Positions 9,066 through 18,595 are shown, counted from the first letter of the stretch. The stretch: 42,706 nucleotides of DNA from Erysipelotrichaceae bacterium (GCA_017633115.1 JAGBPZ010000031.1:1-42706), one strand, 5' to 3'. Made by a program: numbers and translations. Notes: generated by a model not told the origin, from the letters alone.

Positions 9066-9097
9066 AATGCCACCTCCTTTTATTTTTCACACATTTT

Positions 9098-9127
9098 ATT
9101 ATAAATCAAATAGACTCATAAAGGCAA
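9098..9127 (-). promoter_or_regulatory. Likely promoter of mgtE
   Basis: Leftward, a perfect -10 TATAAT (9103-9098) with TTGCCT (9127-9122) 18 bp upstream as a partial -35. It lies about 33 bp before the mgtE start, leaving a very short leader. Confidence 0.5.
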
Positions 9128-9227
9128 TTTGATTTGTTTAAAATACGATATTAATTTGTAACATTCACAAAACAACATCTTTTCATCAATATATTGTGAT
9201 TCGAAAAAACATACCTGATAGCATCAA

Positions 9228-10649
9228 TTACTTATGGCTCAATTGAGCTCCCTTGTCTGGAAGCTGTACATCAAGTTTGTCTCCATGCCATTGTACTTTT
9301 TTTAATATGATTGATGAATTTTGCTCATCAAAATCCAACTCATAATGGTGACCAAATGAAACTGCCATATAATCATCATCAGGAGATTCTTTGATCCACC
9401 AAATCCCTTTATCATGAAAATCTCCATAGTCAAGTTTATAAAAATAATCAAACCAATAATCCCAACGGACTTCATCGTTCACTTTGAAAACTGTAAGCGT
9501 TCCTTTATGTTTGGCATTAGTTATGACATAACGTTGATATAGAGTTGAATTCTTAGGTGTGTTTTCAATGATTGGCGCAGGTTGAGTACTTCCTAAAGAT
9601 GCATACCCAGTACCTTCGATGATTGCTTGACCATCATCAGATAATAAAAAGTCAATTATTTTATTAACATAAGGATTTTGATTAGATGTCAAAGTCGCAC
9701 ACATCAGATAAGTTGTAAGTGGATAAGAGCCATCTTTAATGGTTTCTGTCGTTGGCGCAACACCATCAATAGAAATCATTTTAACATTCTTTTCCTGGCT
9801 AAGACCTGTCAAAAAATATTTGAATGTGTAACCTAAAGCGCCCTTCTCATTATGATATTGTGCGACTTCAGAAACAACTTCACCCATACCACCAACATAT
9901 TCAACCTTTTTTGGTTCTTTTAAGCTGACATCCCCCATAAAATATTTCATCATGACTTGAGAGCCAGAATCTTCCGGTCTCTGGAAAGCAACAATTTCCT
10001 GATCTTTTCCCCCAACTTCTTTCCAGTTGGTTATATCACCATGATAAATAGCACGTAACTGCTCAGAGGTTAAGTTATCAACTGGGTTGTTTTTTTCAAC
10101 AAAGAAGACAAAGGCTTCTTTGCCAATTGGTGTCGTTTTGATTTCTTCTTTCAACGTTGAAGCCAGGTCTTTTTGCGATTGCGATGGACGTGCGGCAAAA
10201 ACCATGTCGACAGAACCTTCGACTAATCGTTCATAAGCCATGACTGTATTGGAAAAAGTCACTTTCTTGCCGTTGTAATAAATGATATCGCTATCTTCGT
10301 CCGCTGTCTTTTTGGCTTCTTTTTCAATCTCTCCAATGTCTTTATAGATTGTTTTTGCCACAGCGCTATAAACCGGATAACATGCCTCAGCACCATCAAG
10401 TACAGGCATATCCTTTTCGTTTTCAATCATCAATGAAGGTTGATGATCTAAATGAAAAAGCTTAGCATCGTCATAAACATGATAACCCTTAAAGTCAGTC
10501 GTACTATAGCCATTCATATAGTTAAATCCATGCCCTAAATATTTGTGATAGTCATTGCGTGTTAGAAATTTATAGATACCAAAACTGCTGATGATAAGCA
10601 GTAGGACTATGATAATAATAAAACGCTTCTTTCTTAAAAATTTAAACAT
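9228..10649 (-). CDS. PstS-like substrate-binding protein with N-terminal membrane anchor
   Basis: About 473 residues. FIIIIVLLLIISSFGIYKFL (residues 10-30) is a membrane anchor or uncleaved signal; no lipobox follows. The middle (about 70-350) is a PstS-type periplasmic-binding fold: NLTSEQLRAIYHGDITNWKEV, then FQRPEDSGSQ with the phosphate-binding Arg/Ser cluster, and GALGYTFKYF. About 100 extra C-terminal residues, rich in Trp and Asp, are not part of classic PstS. No pstCAB genes are nearby, so it may be a stand-alone phosphate sensor or scavenging protein. The start at 10649 has AAGGAGTTGA upstream. It is transcribed divergently from the carboxylesterase operon. Confidence 0.8.
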   Translation of the reverse strand: MFKFLRKKRFIIIIVLLLIISSFGIYKFLTRNDYHKYLGHGFNYMNGYSTTDFKGYHVYDDAKLFHLDHQPSLMIENEKDMPVLDGAEACYPVYSAVAKTIYKDIGEIEKEAKKTADEDSDIIYYNGKKVTFSNTVMAYERLVEGSVDMVFAARPSQSQKDLASTLKEEIKTTPIGKEAFVFFVEKNNPVDNLTSEQLRAIYHGDITNWKEVGGKDQEIVAFQRPEDSGSQVMMKYFMGDVSLKEPKKVEYVGGMGEVVSEVAQYHNEKGALGYTFKYFLTGLSQEKNVKMISIDGVAPTTETIKDGSYPLTTYLMCATLTSNQNPYVNKIIDFLLSDDGQAIIEGTGYASLGSTQPAPIIENTPKNSTLYQRYVITNAKHKGTLTVFKVNDEVRWDYWFDYFYKLDYGDFHDKGIWWIKESPDDDYMAVSFGHHYELDFDEQNSSIILKKVQWHGDKLDVQLPDKGAQLSHK

Positions 10650-10824
10650 ATGTCTCAACTCCTTATACAATTACAATATCATGATAAAGACTCTTCTACA
10701 CTAAAGATTCTCTTAAAACACAGGCAAATAATAATCCCAATTGTTTCATGTTTTTTGTTTCTATAGACTTCTCAAATAGAATAAAACTGTTAAAATAAGA
10801 GTAGTACATAAAGGAACAATTATT

Positions 10825-12513
10825 ATGAAGTATACTATTGACAACATCCGTAAAGACCCACGTCTACAATACATTCCCAATCATCAAATCACTGATCACT
10901 ATGATCAGGCGTTAAGTGTCAAAGCGCATAACGGGACTTTTGTCGGCTTAAAAACGGGGTCTGTTTTATCATTTAAAGGTATTCCTTACGCCATTCAACC
11001 TGTTGGTGACTGGCGTTTTAAGCGTGTTGATTTACCATCAGATGATGATGGCGTTTACGAGGCTTATCATTTTGGACATTCATGTCTGCAAACTGAATTG
11101 TTTTCTGAACGTGCCTCCTTTTATGAACAGGGAGAGGATTGCCTGACCCTTAATATTTGGACAAACACCAAGAACACATCATCTAATAAACCAGTTATGG
11201 TATTCATCCATGGTGGTTCTTATGGTTGGGGAGGCACTGCTGATCCATTATATGATGGACATAATCTAATCAATAAGTTTGATGATATTATTCTCGTAAC
11301 AATCAATTATCGCGTTGGCTTATTAGGATTCATCGATTTATCTTCCTATAGTGACAGTGAAGGTTACGAAGAAAGCACGAATCTAGGACTTTATGATCAA
11401 ATCACAGCCCTTAAATGGATCAACAAAAATATTGCTGCATTTGGTGGGAATCCTGATAATGTCACAATCTTTGGTGAATCAGCTGGTGGTGGCAGTGTGT
11501 CACTGCTGGCGGTCATAGATGAAGCACGCCCTTACTTTAAACGTTTCATTGCGGAAAGTGGATCAATTGCCTTAACTTTCAGTAAGAAAGAAGCACAGAA
11601 ACTGACGTATAAAATCAGAAAAGAACATCACGTTAAAAGCGTTAAACAGTTTAAGGAGATGTCATTCGATGAATTGAAAACCATGAACCTGACTCTTAAC
11701 GAATATAACAATTTTCCAATTCGTGACAGCCGTTTGATTCCTGTCGACCTCTACAATGAATACTATCAAGGTAAGGCATCAGACAAAGATATGATTATTG
11801 GAACAATGCAGGATGAGGTTCGCTACTGGATCAATGAGATTGGTGGCATAGGTCCTTATCGTCTTTCTATTCCGGTTGTATTCGAAAACAATATTGAACG
11901 TCTTTCTAAGAAAGACAAAAAAATCGTCAATGAATTCATGGCTATGCTGGATATGAACCAAACCTGGAAGCTGACCGAATTCTACAATGAAGTCATGTTC
12001 CGTGTACCGGCAACGACTCAGGCCTGGTATCATCATGCACAAGGTGGCCGTACTTATATGTATTATTGGAAATACCCATCTGCCAACCGTCACAGTGGTG
12101 CTTGCCATGCCGTTGAACTCTCTTATGTTTTCAACAACCTTGATGAAACCATCTATACTGGAAACAATCCAAGTCAGGCTATAGCTGATAAGATTCAGGC
12201 TATGTGGGTCAACTTTGCTCGACATGGTGATCCGTCAATCAATGAACAGCATTGGCCACAATATGATAAAAATCGTGAAACCATGATTTTTGATGAACCA
12301 TGTTCATTAGTCAACAACCCTCTCGCAAAGCAGCGAGAGCTCATCGAACCAATCAATAAATATCATTTCAACGGCAGTTATGTCGATCTCAATTACAATG
12401 TTCCTAGCGTTAGACGCTATATCCGTTTCATCATCTATTTCATCGTCTTATTCGTCATGATTATTAAAGGCGTTAATCACTTATTAAAGAAAGGATCAAA
12501 GGATAAAAAATGA
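10825..12513 (+). CDS. Type B carboxylesterase with C-terminal membrane anchor
   Basis: 562 residues. GIPYAIQPVGDWRF near residue 53, EDCLTLNIW (104-112), the oxyanion HGGSYGWGG (129-137), nucleophile Ser219 in FGESAGGGSV, and catalytic His in GACHAVELSYVF define the carboxylesterase/lipase family. There is no signal peptide. A hydrophobic segment near the C-terminus (IRFIIYFIVLFVMII) followed by Lys-rich residues suggests a tail anchor with the enzyme on the cytoplasmic side. It overlaps the NRPS gene by ATGA, so the two are translationally coupled. By inference it may release or edit the NRPS product, since that protein has no thioesterase domain. The start has AAAGGAAC upstream. Confidence 0.88.
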   Translation: MKYTIDNIRKDPRLQYIPNHQITDHYDQALSVKAHNGTFVGLKTGSVLSFKGIPYAIQPVGDWRFKRVDLPSDDDGVYEAYHFGHSCLQTELFSERASFYEQGEDCLTLNIWTNTKNTSSNKPVMVFIHGGSYGWGGTADPLYDGHNLINKFDDIILVTINYRVGLLGFIDLSSYSDSEGYEESTNLGLYDQITALKWINKNIAAFGGNPDNVTIFGESAGGGSVSLLAVIDEARPYFKRFIAESGSIALTFSKKEAQKLTYKIRKEHHVKSVKQFKEMSFDELKTMNLTLNEYNNFPIRDSRLIPVDLYNEYYQGKASDKDMIIGTMQDEVRYWINEIGGIGPYRLSIPVVFENNIERLSKKDKKIVNEFMAMLDMNQTWKLTEFYNEVMFRVPATTQAWYHHAQGGRTYMYYWKYPSANRHSGACHAVELSYVFNNLDETIYTGNNPSQAIADKIQAMWVNFARHGDPSINEQHWPQYDKNRETMIFDEPCSLVNNPLAKQRELIEPINKYHFNGSYVDLNYNVPSVRRYIRFIIYFIVLFVMIIKGVNHLLKKGSKDKK

Positions 12514-15500
12514 GTCAAATCACAAGAGGATTTATTGAACAATTAAATGAAAACAACCGTCGTTCTCCTAATGAAGCCACACTTTTCGATGATATTTATG
12601 TACATGGTCTCACAAATGCAACCCTTGATGATATGTCTGGTAAAGTCTACCGATATCTCAAAGAACAAGACATCGGCAGAGATGACTTTATACTCTTAAA
12701 TATGCCACGTGGGGCAACCTGTATCATCGCTATGATTGGTGTTTGGAAAGCTGGTGCTGCTTTCGCCTTGGTTGAAGAAACTTATGCTCCTGAACGTATC
12801 AACTATATTCGTAAGGACTGTGGCTGTATTGCTGAAATCAACAAAGACAACTGGACCGAAATCATGAGCATGGATACACTCTCAGGTTATGAAGATGTTG
12901 ATGATCATGACCTTGCTTATGCCATCTATACATCTGGAACAACTGGTAATCCAAAAGGTGTTCTCCATGAATTCGGCAATCTAAAACGTATGATTGAGTC
13001 AATCAACTATCAGGGCATGCCATTTATCAAGCCTAAAGATCGTGGTGCATTATTAGCACCCCTCAACTTCGTCGCCAGCATGATGGTCATTGTTTATGTA
13101 CTTTACATGGGTGGCTGTCGTCTTTACGTCGCTTCTTATGAAACAATCAAAAATCCTGCAAAATTAGCAAAATTCTTCTTGAGCAAGCGTATCTCAATCA
13201 CATTCCTGACGCCTTCATATGTCAGAATGTTGAATGGTAAGACCGGACCATTCTTAAAAACACTGATCGTTGGTAGTGAACCTGCCAATGACCTTTATAT
13301 CAAAGGTGTTAATATTTATAATCTTTATGCGATGAGTGAAAGCGGCTTTATTGTCAGTTCTTTCAAGATTGACCGCACTTATGATGTTTGTCCAATCGGT
13401 CAGCCTCAATTTGATTTAGATATCAAGCTCCTCGATGAAGATGGTAAAGAATGTCCTCCAGGAGAAACTGGTGAATTATGCTTCGTCAATCCATATGTCC
13501 GTGGTTATATCAATCTTGAAGAAGAAACGAAGAAAGCTTTCTATGACGGTTACTATCATACCGGCGACCTGGCAACATGCAACAGCAATGGCGATTATAT
13601 CCTGCTTGGAAGAAGCAATGATATGATCAAAATCAACGGTAACCGTATTGAACCTGCAGAAATTGAAGCTGCAGTTAAAAAAGTACTCAACATCGAATGG
13701 TGTGCCGCTAAAGGCTTTAACGAAAAGAATCAATCATTTATCTGTGCCTACTACACTGATGATATTGATATCGATCTTAACTATGTCAGAGATGAACTGT
13801 TAAAACGTCTGCCTTACTATATGCTGCCAGCCCACTTCGTTAAAATTGACGAAGTGCCATTAAAAGCAAACGGTAAATTTGACCGTAAAGCCTTAAAGGC
13901 ACCAGAAATCAAAGATATGTCTGCAGGCTATGTTGCTCCTGAAAATGAAACAGAAGAAGCATTATGCAAGGCATTTGAAAAAGTATGTAAACTTGAACGT
14001 GTTGGTGTCCTTGATGACTTCTATGAATTAGGTGGCGATTCCCTAAGTTCAATTCAGGTCATCGTTGAAAGCGGACTTCCTGGACTTAATGCATCTCATA
14101 TTTTCCGTGGTCGTAATATTAGAAATATTGCAAAAATCTATCAGGAAACATTACGATCTAATGGTGGTGAGTCACCAGAAATTCGTAACGCAGAATCTAT
14201 GAAACGTGAGCATCCACTGACAGTTGAACAATTGTACATGATCAACTATCAGCTCTACACCCCACGTTCAACAATGTATAACCTTAATTCAATGCTCAAG
14301 TTCAGTCTTGAACAGTTTGATATGAGAATGCTTGCCAAAGCACTTTATGCAGCTATACGTAACCACCCTGCACTGTTAACAACTTATCACTTCAATGAAG
14401 ACGGCAACATTATGCAGAGTTATCACCCGGAAATATTAAAGGAAATCAACGTTGAACATATGCTTGACAAAGAGTTCTATTTCTTAAAAGATACTCTTGT
14501 TCAGCCATTCAAGATGTTTAATTCACCACTCTTTAGAGTCAGGGTCTTCCAGACTGAAAAGAATGGTTATGCTTTCTTCGATGTGCATCACACAGTCTTT
14601 GATGGATCTTCATTTAAAGTATTCCTCAATGATGTTGTCAATGCCTATATGGGTCAGCCAATGTCCAATGACTACTATTATTTGATGCTTGAAGAACGTG
14701 AACATGACGAACAAACAGAATTCTATCAGGAAAGTAAAGAATACTTTGAAGACATCTATAGTGATGATGACTTTATGTGTGCACCTCGCATAGACTATAA
14801 TTCACGCAATAATAATCTTGGAGAATTCATCAACTCTCTTGGCATCAATCAAATAGATATTTCTGATTTTGAAAAGAGATTACGTATCTCTCGTAACGAG
14901 TTCTTCTTGATTGTGGCCTGCATGGCGACAGCAATCTATAACAAAAACAACAATATCAAGTTGTCATGGATTTACAATGGCCGTGAGGATGCTAACTCCT
15001 TCAACACCGTTGGCTTGTTGTTTAGAAATCTGCCAATTGCCTTCAGATTTAAAGATGATATGACCTTGCGTGAAATCTGTGCTTCAGCCCATGAACAGGT
15101 ACAGGAAGGTATCAAACATAGTATCTATCCATATGTTGAAAAAAACCCTTCACAAATCGTCTCTCGTAATGAATTAGGCTGCCTGCTCTATCAACAGGAT
15201 ATCCGTGACTTAGGTGGCATGGAAGATTACGATATCGAAACAATCAGTATCAAGCAGAATAAACAGGCATCACAATCCATCATTGATATGGAAGTTCTCG
15301 ATGGCAGTGATGGTCTACAAATCTTTATTGATTACGCTGCAAGCCGTTATAAAAAGCAGAGCATGGAAGCTTTCAACCGTATCTTCATCGCTACTGGTCA
15401 TATCTTGCTGTTGAACACCCAAAATAGTGAGATTACCTATAGTAAATTGAAAAAAGATATATTGGCAGATATTGGAGTCTTTGATAAAATATTAAGTGTA

Positions 15501-15515
15501 TTCAAAATCAAATAA
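12510..15515 (+). CDS. Mini nonribosomal peptide synthetase, adenylation-thiolation-condensation
   Basis: 1001 residues in three domains. Adenylation (about 1-465): AIYTSGTTGNPKG (138-150), NLYAMSE (271-277), YHTGDLA (349-355), GRSNDMIKINGNRIEPAE, and the catalytic Lys456 in ANGKFDRK. Thiolation (about 475-550): LGGDSL with Ser511 for phosphopantetheine. Condensation (about 565-1001): HHTVFDG (693-699), the active-site HHxxxDG, then NTVGLLFRNLPI. There is no thioesterase or reductase; chain release must come from the terminal condensation domain with a free amine, another protein, or the coupled esterase. The substrate pocket reads FVAS (187-190), where alpha-amino-acid-specific domains have Asp in the second position. 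No phosphopantetheinyl transferase is nearby. Confidence 0.93.
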   Translation: MSQITRGFIEQLNENNRRSPNEATLFDDIYVHGLTNATLDDMSGKVYRYLKEQDIGRDDFILLNMPRGATCIIAMIGVWKAGAAFALVEETYAPERINYIRKDCGCIAEINKDNWTEIMSMDTLSGYEDVDDHDLAYAIYTSGTTGNPKGVLHEFGNLKRMIESINYQGMPFIKPKDRGALLAPLNFVASMMVIVYVLYMGGCRLYVASYETIKNPAKLAKFFLSKRISITFLTPSYVRMLNGKTGPFLKTLIVGSEPANDLYIKGVNIYNLYAMSESGFIVSSFKIDRTYDVCPIGQPQFDLDIKLLDEDGKECPPGETGELCFVNPYVRGYINLEEETKKAFYDGYYHTGDLATCNSNGDYILLGRSNDMIKINGNRIEPAEIEAAVKKVLNIEWCAAKGFNEKNQSFICAYYTDDIDIDLNYVRDELLKRLPYYMLPAHFVKIDEVPLKANGKFDRKALKAPEIKDMSAGYVAPENETEEALCKAFEKVCKLERVGVLDDFYELGGDSLSSIQVIVESGLPGLNASHIFRGRNIRNIAKIYQETLRSNGGESPEIRNAESMKREHPLTVEQLYMINYQLYTPRSTMYNLNSMLKFSLEQFDMRMLAKALYAAIRNHPALLTTYHFNEDGNIMQSYHPEILKEINVEHMLDKEFYFLKDTLVQPFKMFNSPLFRVRVFQTEKNGYAFFDVHHTVFDGSSFKVFLNDVVNAYMGQPMSNDYYYLMLEEREHDEQTEFYQESKEYFEDIYSDDDFMCAPRIDYNSRNNNLGEFINSLGINQIDISDFEKRLRISRNEFFLIVACMATAIYNKNNNIKLSWIYNGREDANSFNTVGLLFRNLPIAFRFKDDMTLREICASAHEQVQEGIKHSIYPYVEKNPSQIVSRNELGCLLYQQDIRDLGGMEDYDIETISIKQNKQASQSIIDMEVLDGSDGLQIFIDYAASRYKKQSMEAFNRIFIATGHILLLNTQNSEITYSKLKKDILADIGVFDKILSVFKIK

Positions 15516-15536
15516 TAAAGATAGGAGTAGTTAATA

Positions 15537-15824
15537 ATGGAAATCACTAAGGTTAAAGCTGGCCATCAATTAAAACTATTTATCGTTGGACGTATTGACG
15601 CAATCACTTCAACTCAGCTAAGTGAAGTAATTGATCAGGAAATTGAAGGTGTTGATACAATTATCATGGACTTCTTAGGCGTTGACTATATCGCATCAGC
15701 TGGCTTAAGAGTATTATTATCAACCAAGAAAAGAGTTAAAGAATTAACTGTCGTTCACACCAGTGAAAATGTGAGAGAAGTATTTGAAATGACAGGCTTT
15801 GATCAATTCATCACTCTCAAATAA
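15537..15824 (+). CDS. STAS-domain protein (anti-sigma factor antagonist family)
   Basis: 95 residues forming a single STAS domain: LFIVGRIDAITSTQL at the N-terminus and DYIASAGLRVLLS around residues 50-62, where Ser54 occupies the position phosphorylated in SpoIIAA/RsbV. Relatives bind anti-sigma factors or act as small binding partners in phosphorylation switches. It follows the NRPS by 21 bp with a GATAGGAG ribosome site and precedes a strong terminator, so it is the last gene of the esterase-NRPS-STAS operon. No partner kinase, RsbW/SpoIIAB-like protein or sigma factor is nearby. The role in the pathway is unknown. Confidence 0.88.
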   Translation: MEITKVKAGHQLKLFIVGRIDAITSTQLSEVIDQEIEGVDTIIMDFLGVDYIASAGLRVLLSTKKRVKELTVVHTSENVREVFEMTGFDQFITLK

Positions 15825-15858
15825 GTATTGACTCTCACTATGTAAAAAGTAAAACAAT

Positions 15859-15892
15859 AACGGTATAACTTTTAGGAAGTTATACCGTTTTT
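15859..15892 (+). terminator. Terminator of the esterase-NRPS-STAS operon
   Basis: A perfect 13-bp stem, AACGGTATAACTT with AAGTTATACCGTT, with a 5-base loop and a run of five U on the plus strand. It is one of the strongest terminators in the window. Confidence 0.93.
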
Positions 15893-15900
15893 GTTTGCAC

Positions 15901-15929
15901 AAAAAAACTGATGCTCATTTAGCATCAGT
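15901..15929 (-). terminator. Terminator after the metallo-beta-lactamase/rubredoxin gene
   Basis: Leftward, ACTGATGCT and AGCATCAGT form a perfect 9-bp stem with a 5-base loop and seven U. Confidence 0.9.
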
Positions 15930-15939
15930 TATTAAATCT

Positions 15940-16881
15940 TTATGCAGCATTAAATTTTTCTTTGCCCTGGCGGCAGCGAGGACATTTCCAATCATCTGGT
16001 AAATCTTCAAAAGCGACTCCATCATGTTCAGCTGGATCATAAACATAGCCACAAATTGAACATACATACTTACCTGATGCTTCTTTATCACCAAAGTCTA
16101 CTTCGGCAAGAACAGTTTCTTCTGGATGATCTAAATCGATAACTTTCTTGCTTTCGAGATTTTCATAACCTTGAGGTGTATGTGTACCTAGATAGACAGT
16201 TGGATGATTGCGAATAAATTCACGTACTCTATCAAGTGTCTCTCTTGCAGCTGGCAAATCATCATAAACAACGGAAAGCTTGTTTTCATATAAAGCCTCA
16301 TCAATATAAGTGATATCTGCCTGCATCATGTAGAAAAGCCCTTCGTTTTCAACAATCATAAGACTATTGCCTTTAGTATGACCTTTCGCTTTAACCATAT
16401 AGATGCCATCGATAATCTTTTGTGATTCAGGGAAGTTATAATAAGCACCATCAGTAAACTTGACGGGAACGATATTATTAAGTCCTTGTAATTCAAGAGC
16501 ATCCAGTTCTTCTTCATTTACATAGATTTTTGCATTAGGGAACTGATTCAGACATCCTGAATGGTCAGCATGCTTGTGTGTTAATAAAATCTTCGTGACC
16601 TGTTCAGTTTTATAACCAAGTGCTTCAAATGCTTCCATATAACTGCAAATATCTTTTCCCGTATAAACTGCACTAGTCTCGTTTGGTGATTCTTCAGGTG
16701 TTCCTGCAGGTAAACCTGTATCAAGAAGAATGACTTCATCTCCTGTGTCTACCAGATAATTCTGAAGACTGCCACGATAGCGTACATTTGGATCAAACTT
16801 TTCAATTCCTTCTTCACCACCAAATGCGAATGGTTGTGAATAAAAGCCATCTTTTCTAAATTTTACTGCTTTAATTTCCAT
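15940..16881 (-). CDS. Metallo-beta-lactamase-fold hydrolase fused to rubredoxin
   Basis: 313 residues. The N-terminal 260 are a metallo-beta-lactamase fold with THKHADH (residues 101-107, the HxHxDH dinuclear site), a later GHTKGN His, an Asp in ADITYID and His in LGTHTPQ. This is closest to the lactonase/hydrolase type; flavodiiron proteins instead have HxExDH. The last about 45 residues are a complete rubredoxin: [10 protein letters not shown] and CPRC knuckles, with DDWKCP between. No flavodoxin domain lies between the two, unlike flavorubredoxin. The rubredoxin iron suggests a redox or oxygen/NO-related function, but the metal site suggests hydrolysis. The start has AAGGAGAG upstream; it is a single-gene unit. 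Confidence 0.88.
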   Translation of the reverse strand: MEIKAVKFRKDGFYSQPFAFGGEEGIEKFDPNVRYRGSLQNYLVDTGDEVILLDTGLPAGTPEESPNETSAVYTGKDICSYMEAFEALGYKTEQVTKILLTHKHADHSGCLNQFPNAKIYVNEEELDALELQGLNNIVPVKFTDGAYYNFPESQKIIDGIYMVKAKGHTKGNSLMIVENEGLFYMMQADITYIDEALYENKLSVVYDDLPAARETLDRVREFIRNHPTVYLGTHTPQGYENLESKKVIDLDHPEETVLAEVDFGDKEASGKYVCSICGYVYDPAEHDGVAFEDLPDDWKCPRCRQGKEKFNAA

Positions 16882-17023
16882 CTTTTTACTCTCCTTCCGT
16901 TACTTTTTTGTAACCTAACAACAATGCCTGTTTCCTTTTCTTTTAAAAGTTTGTTTCTATTTCAATTATATCGTATGCACTATTCGTTACAACACTTTTC
17001 TAAAAATGGAGCTTTTAGATCAT

Positions 17024-17051
17024 AAAAAAAGGCTATGATTGACATAGCCTT
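17024..17051 (-). terminator. Terminator after the 6-phospho-beta-glucosidase gene
   Basis: Leftward, AAGGCTATG and CATAGCCTT pair perfectly over 9 bp with a 5-base loop and a seven-U tail. Confidence 0.92.
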
Positions 17052-17058
17052 AAGTTGC

Positions 17059-18537
17059 TTATTTAAGCAGGATTTCACCGTTAGATTCGATGATATCTTT
17101 ATAATGATAATATGATTTCTTGAACTTACGTTCGAGTGTACCATGACCATCATTGAAACGATCGACATAAACGAAGCCATAACGTTTCTTCATTTCACCA
17201 GTACCTGCAGAGACAACATCAATTGGACCCCAATAGAGGTAACCACGACAGTCAACACCATCTTCAATAGCTGCATGAACATTCTTCAAGTGTTCATCAA
17301 TATAGTGTTCACGGAAGCTGTCTTCAATAGTGCCTTCTTCATTAATATTTTCGTCCAAGCCAATACCATTTTCAACGATCAATAATGGCATATGATAACG
17401 ATCATATAAAATATTAAGAGTATAGCGTAAACCTTCTGGGTCAACTGCCCAGCCCCAAGGTTTTGGTGCCTTATCTACAAGATAAGGATTTTCACGACCA
17501 GTTAAACCACCTGTATCACCAGTGACATTAACACCAACATCATAAGTTGTGCTGCGATAATAACTGAATGAGAAGAAGTCAACTGTATATTCCTTAATCA
17601 ATGCACGTTCTTCATCAGTGAATTCAACTGTGACGCCCTGTTTCTTCCATACTTTATTTAAATATGTTGGTACATAACCAAGGCAGAATGGATCACCAAA
17701 GTAGAAAACGCCTTCTCTTTGAACATCAAGTGCACCTAAAATATTCTTAGGATTACAGTTATAAGGATAAGTAGCAATACCTGAGCAAGTTAACATACAG
17801 CCGATTTTAGCATCTGGGTCAATTTCATGACCTGCTTTGACTGTATTAGCATTGGCAACAAGGAAATTGTGATAAGCATCCCACTGATCTTGTAAAGTTG
17901 TTGAATCAACTGGTTTTGTTGGATCAGCTGGATCTTTAATTGTGAGGACACCACCAGCAACAAATGGCATTCTGAATAATGCATTGACTTCATTGAATGT
18001 CAAATAATACTTAACAAGACCTTTGAATTCTTTGAAGCAAACTCTGACATAACGATCCCAGAATTCAATCAGTTTTGGATTTGACCATCCACCATATTCA
18101 GTCAACAGATAAAGTGGTGTTTCATAATGTGATAATGTAATGACTGGCTCCATGCCCAATTCTTTCATAGTAGCGAAGAAATCTTTATAGAATTCAACAC
18201 CTTTTTGGTTAACTTCTTCTTCATCACCCTTAGGGAATAAACGACCCCAGGCAATTGAAGTTCTGAATGTATTGAATCCCATGCCGGCCATCAATTTCAT
18301 ATCTTCTTTGTAACGATGATAACCATCAACAGCTGTATGTGATAAATAAGCAAGATTTGGATCTAAAGCCATTTCATATTTTTTGGTTTCTTCATTCCAT
18401 TTCAAGCCAGGATTTCTTGACATAATACCAACGACAACATCAGTGACGTTTGGCAACTTGCCATCGGCATCCCATGCACCTTCATACTGATTAGCGGCAA
18501 TAGCGCCACCCCACATAAAATCTTTTGGAAAACTCAT
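17059..18537 (-). CDS. 6-phospho-beta-glucosidase, glycoside hydrolase family 1
   Basis: 492 residues of GH1 type. MSFPKDFMWGGAIAANQYEG opens it, TFNEV holds the acid/base Glu and LLIVENGIG the nucleophile Glu. Near the C-terminus, VSAGTGEMKKRYGF has the Ser, Lys and Tyr that bind the 6-phosphate, pointing to phosphorylated glucosides imported by a PTS rather than free cellobiose. No PTS gene is nearby, so the sugar would come through a transporter encoded elsewhere. The start is preceded by AGGAGG. It is a single-gene unit; no LicT-type antiterminator site is visible in the short leader. Confidence 0.94.
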   Translation of the reverse strand: MSFPKDFMWGGAIAANQYEGAWDADGKLPNVTDVVVGIMSRNPGLKWNEETKKYEMALDPNLAYLSHTAVDGYHRYKEDMKLMAGMGFNTFRTSIAWGRLFPKGDEEEVNQKGVEFYKDFFATMKELGMEPVITLSHYETPLYLLTEYGGWSNPKLIEFWDRYVRVCFKEFKGLVKYYLTFNEVNALFRMPFVAGGVLTIKDPADPTKPVDSTTLQDQWDAYHNFLVANANTVKAGHEIDPDAKIGCMLTCSGIATYPYNCNPKNILGALDVQREGVFYFGDPFCLGYVPTYLNKVWKKQGVTVEFTDEERALIKEYTVDFFSFSYYRSTTYDVGVNVTGDTGGLTGRENPYLVDKAPKPWGWAVDPEGLRYTLNILYDRYHMPLLIVENGIGLDENINEEGTIEDSFREHYIDEHLKNVHAAIEDGVDCRGYLYWGPIDVVSAGTGEMKKRYGFVYVDRFNDGHGTLERKFKKSYYHYKDIIESNGEILLK

Positions 18538-18558
18538 TATTCTCTACCTCCTGATTTC

Positions 18559-18588
18559 ATTATATCGTGTCTAAACAATTAAAAACAA
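18559..18588 (-). promoter_or_regulatory. Likely promoter of the 6-phospho-beta-glucosidase gene
   Basis: Leftward, a perfect TATAAT (18564-18559) with TTGTTT (18588-18583) 18 bp upstream, about 20 bp before the start codon. Confidence 0.55.
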
Positions 18589-18595
18589 CTTAAAC

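Noticed and set aside
9066-9227. Possible M-box Mg2+ riboswitch before mgtE
   Set aside because: The 162-base leader is AT-rich, has no conserved M-box segments, and the likely promoter is only about 33 bp from the start codon.
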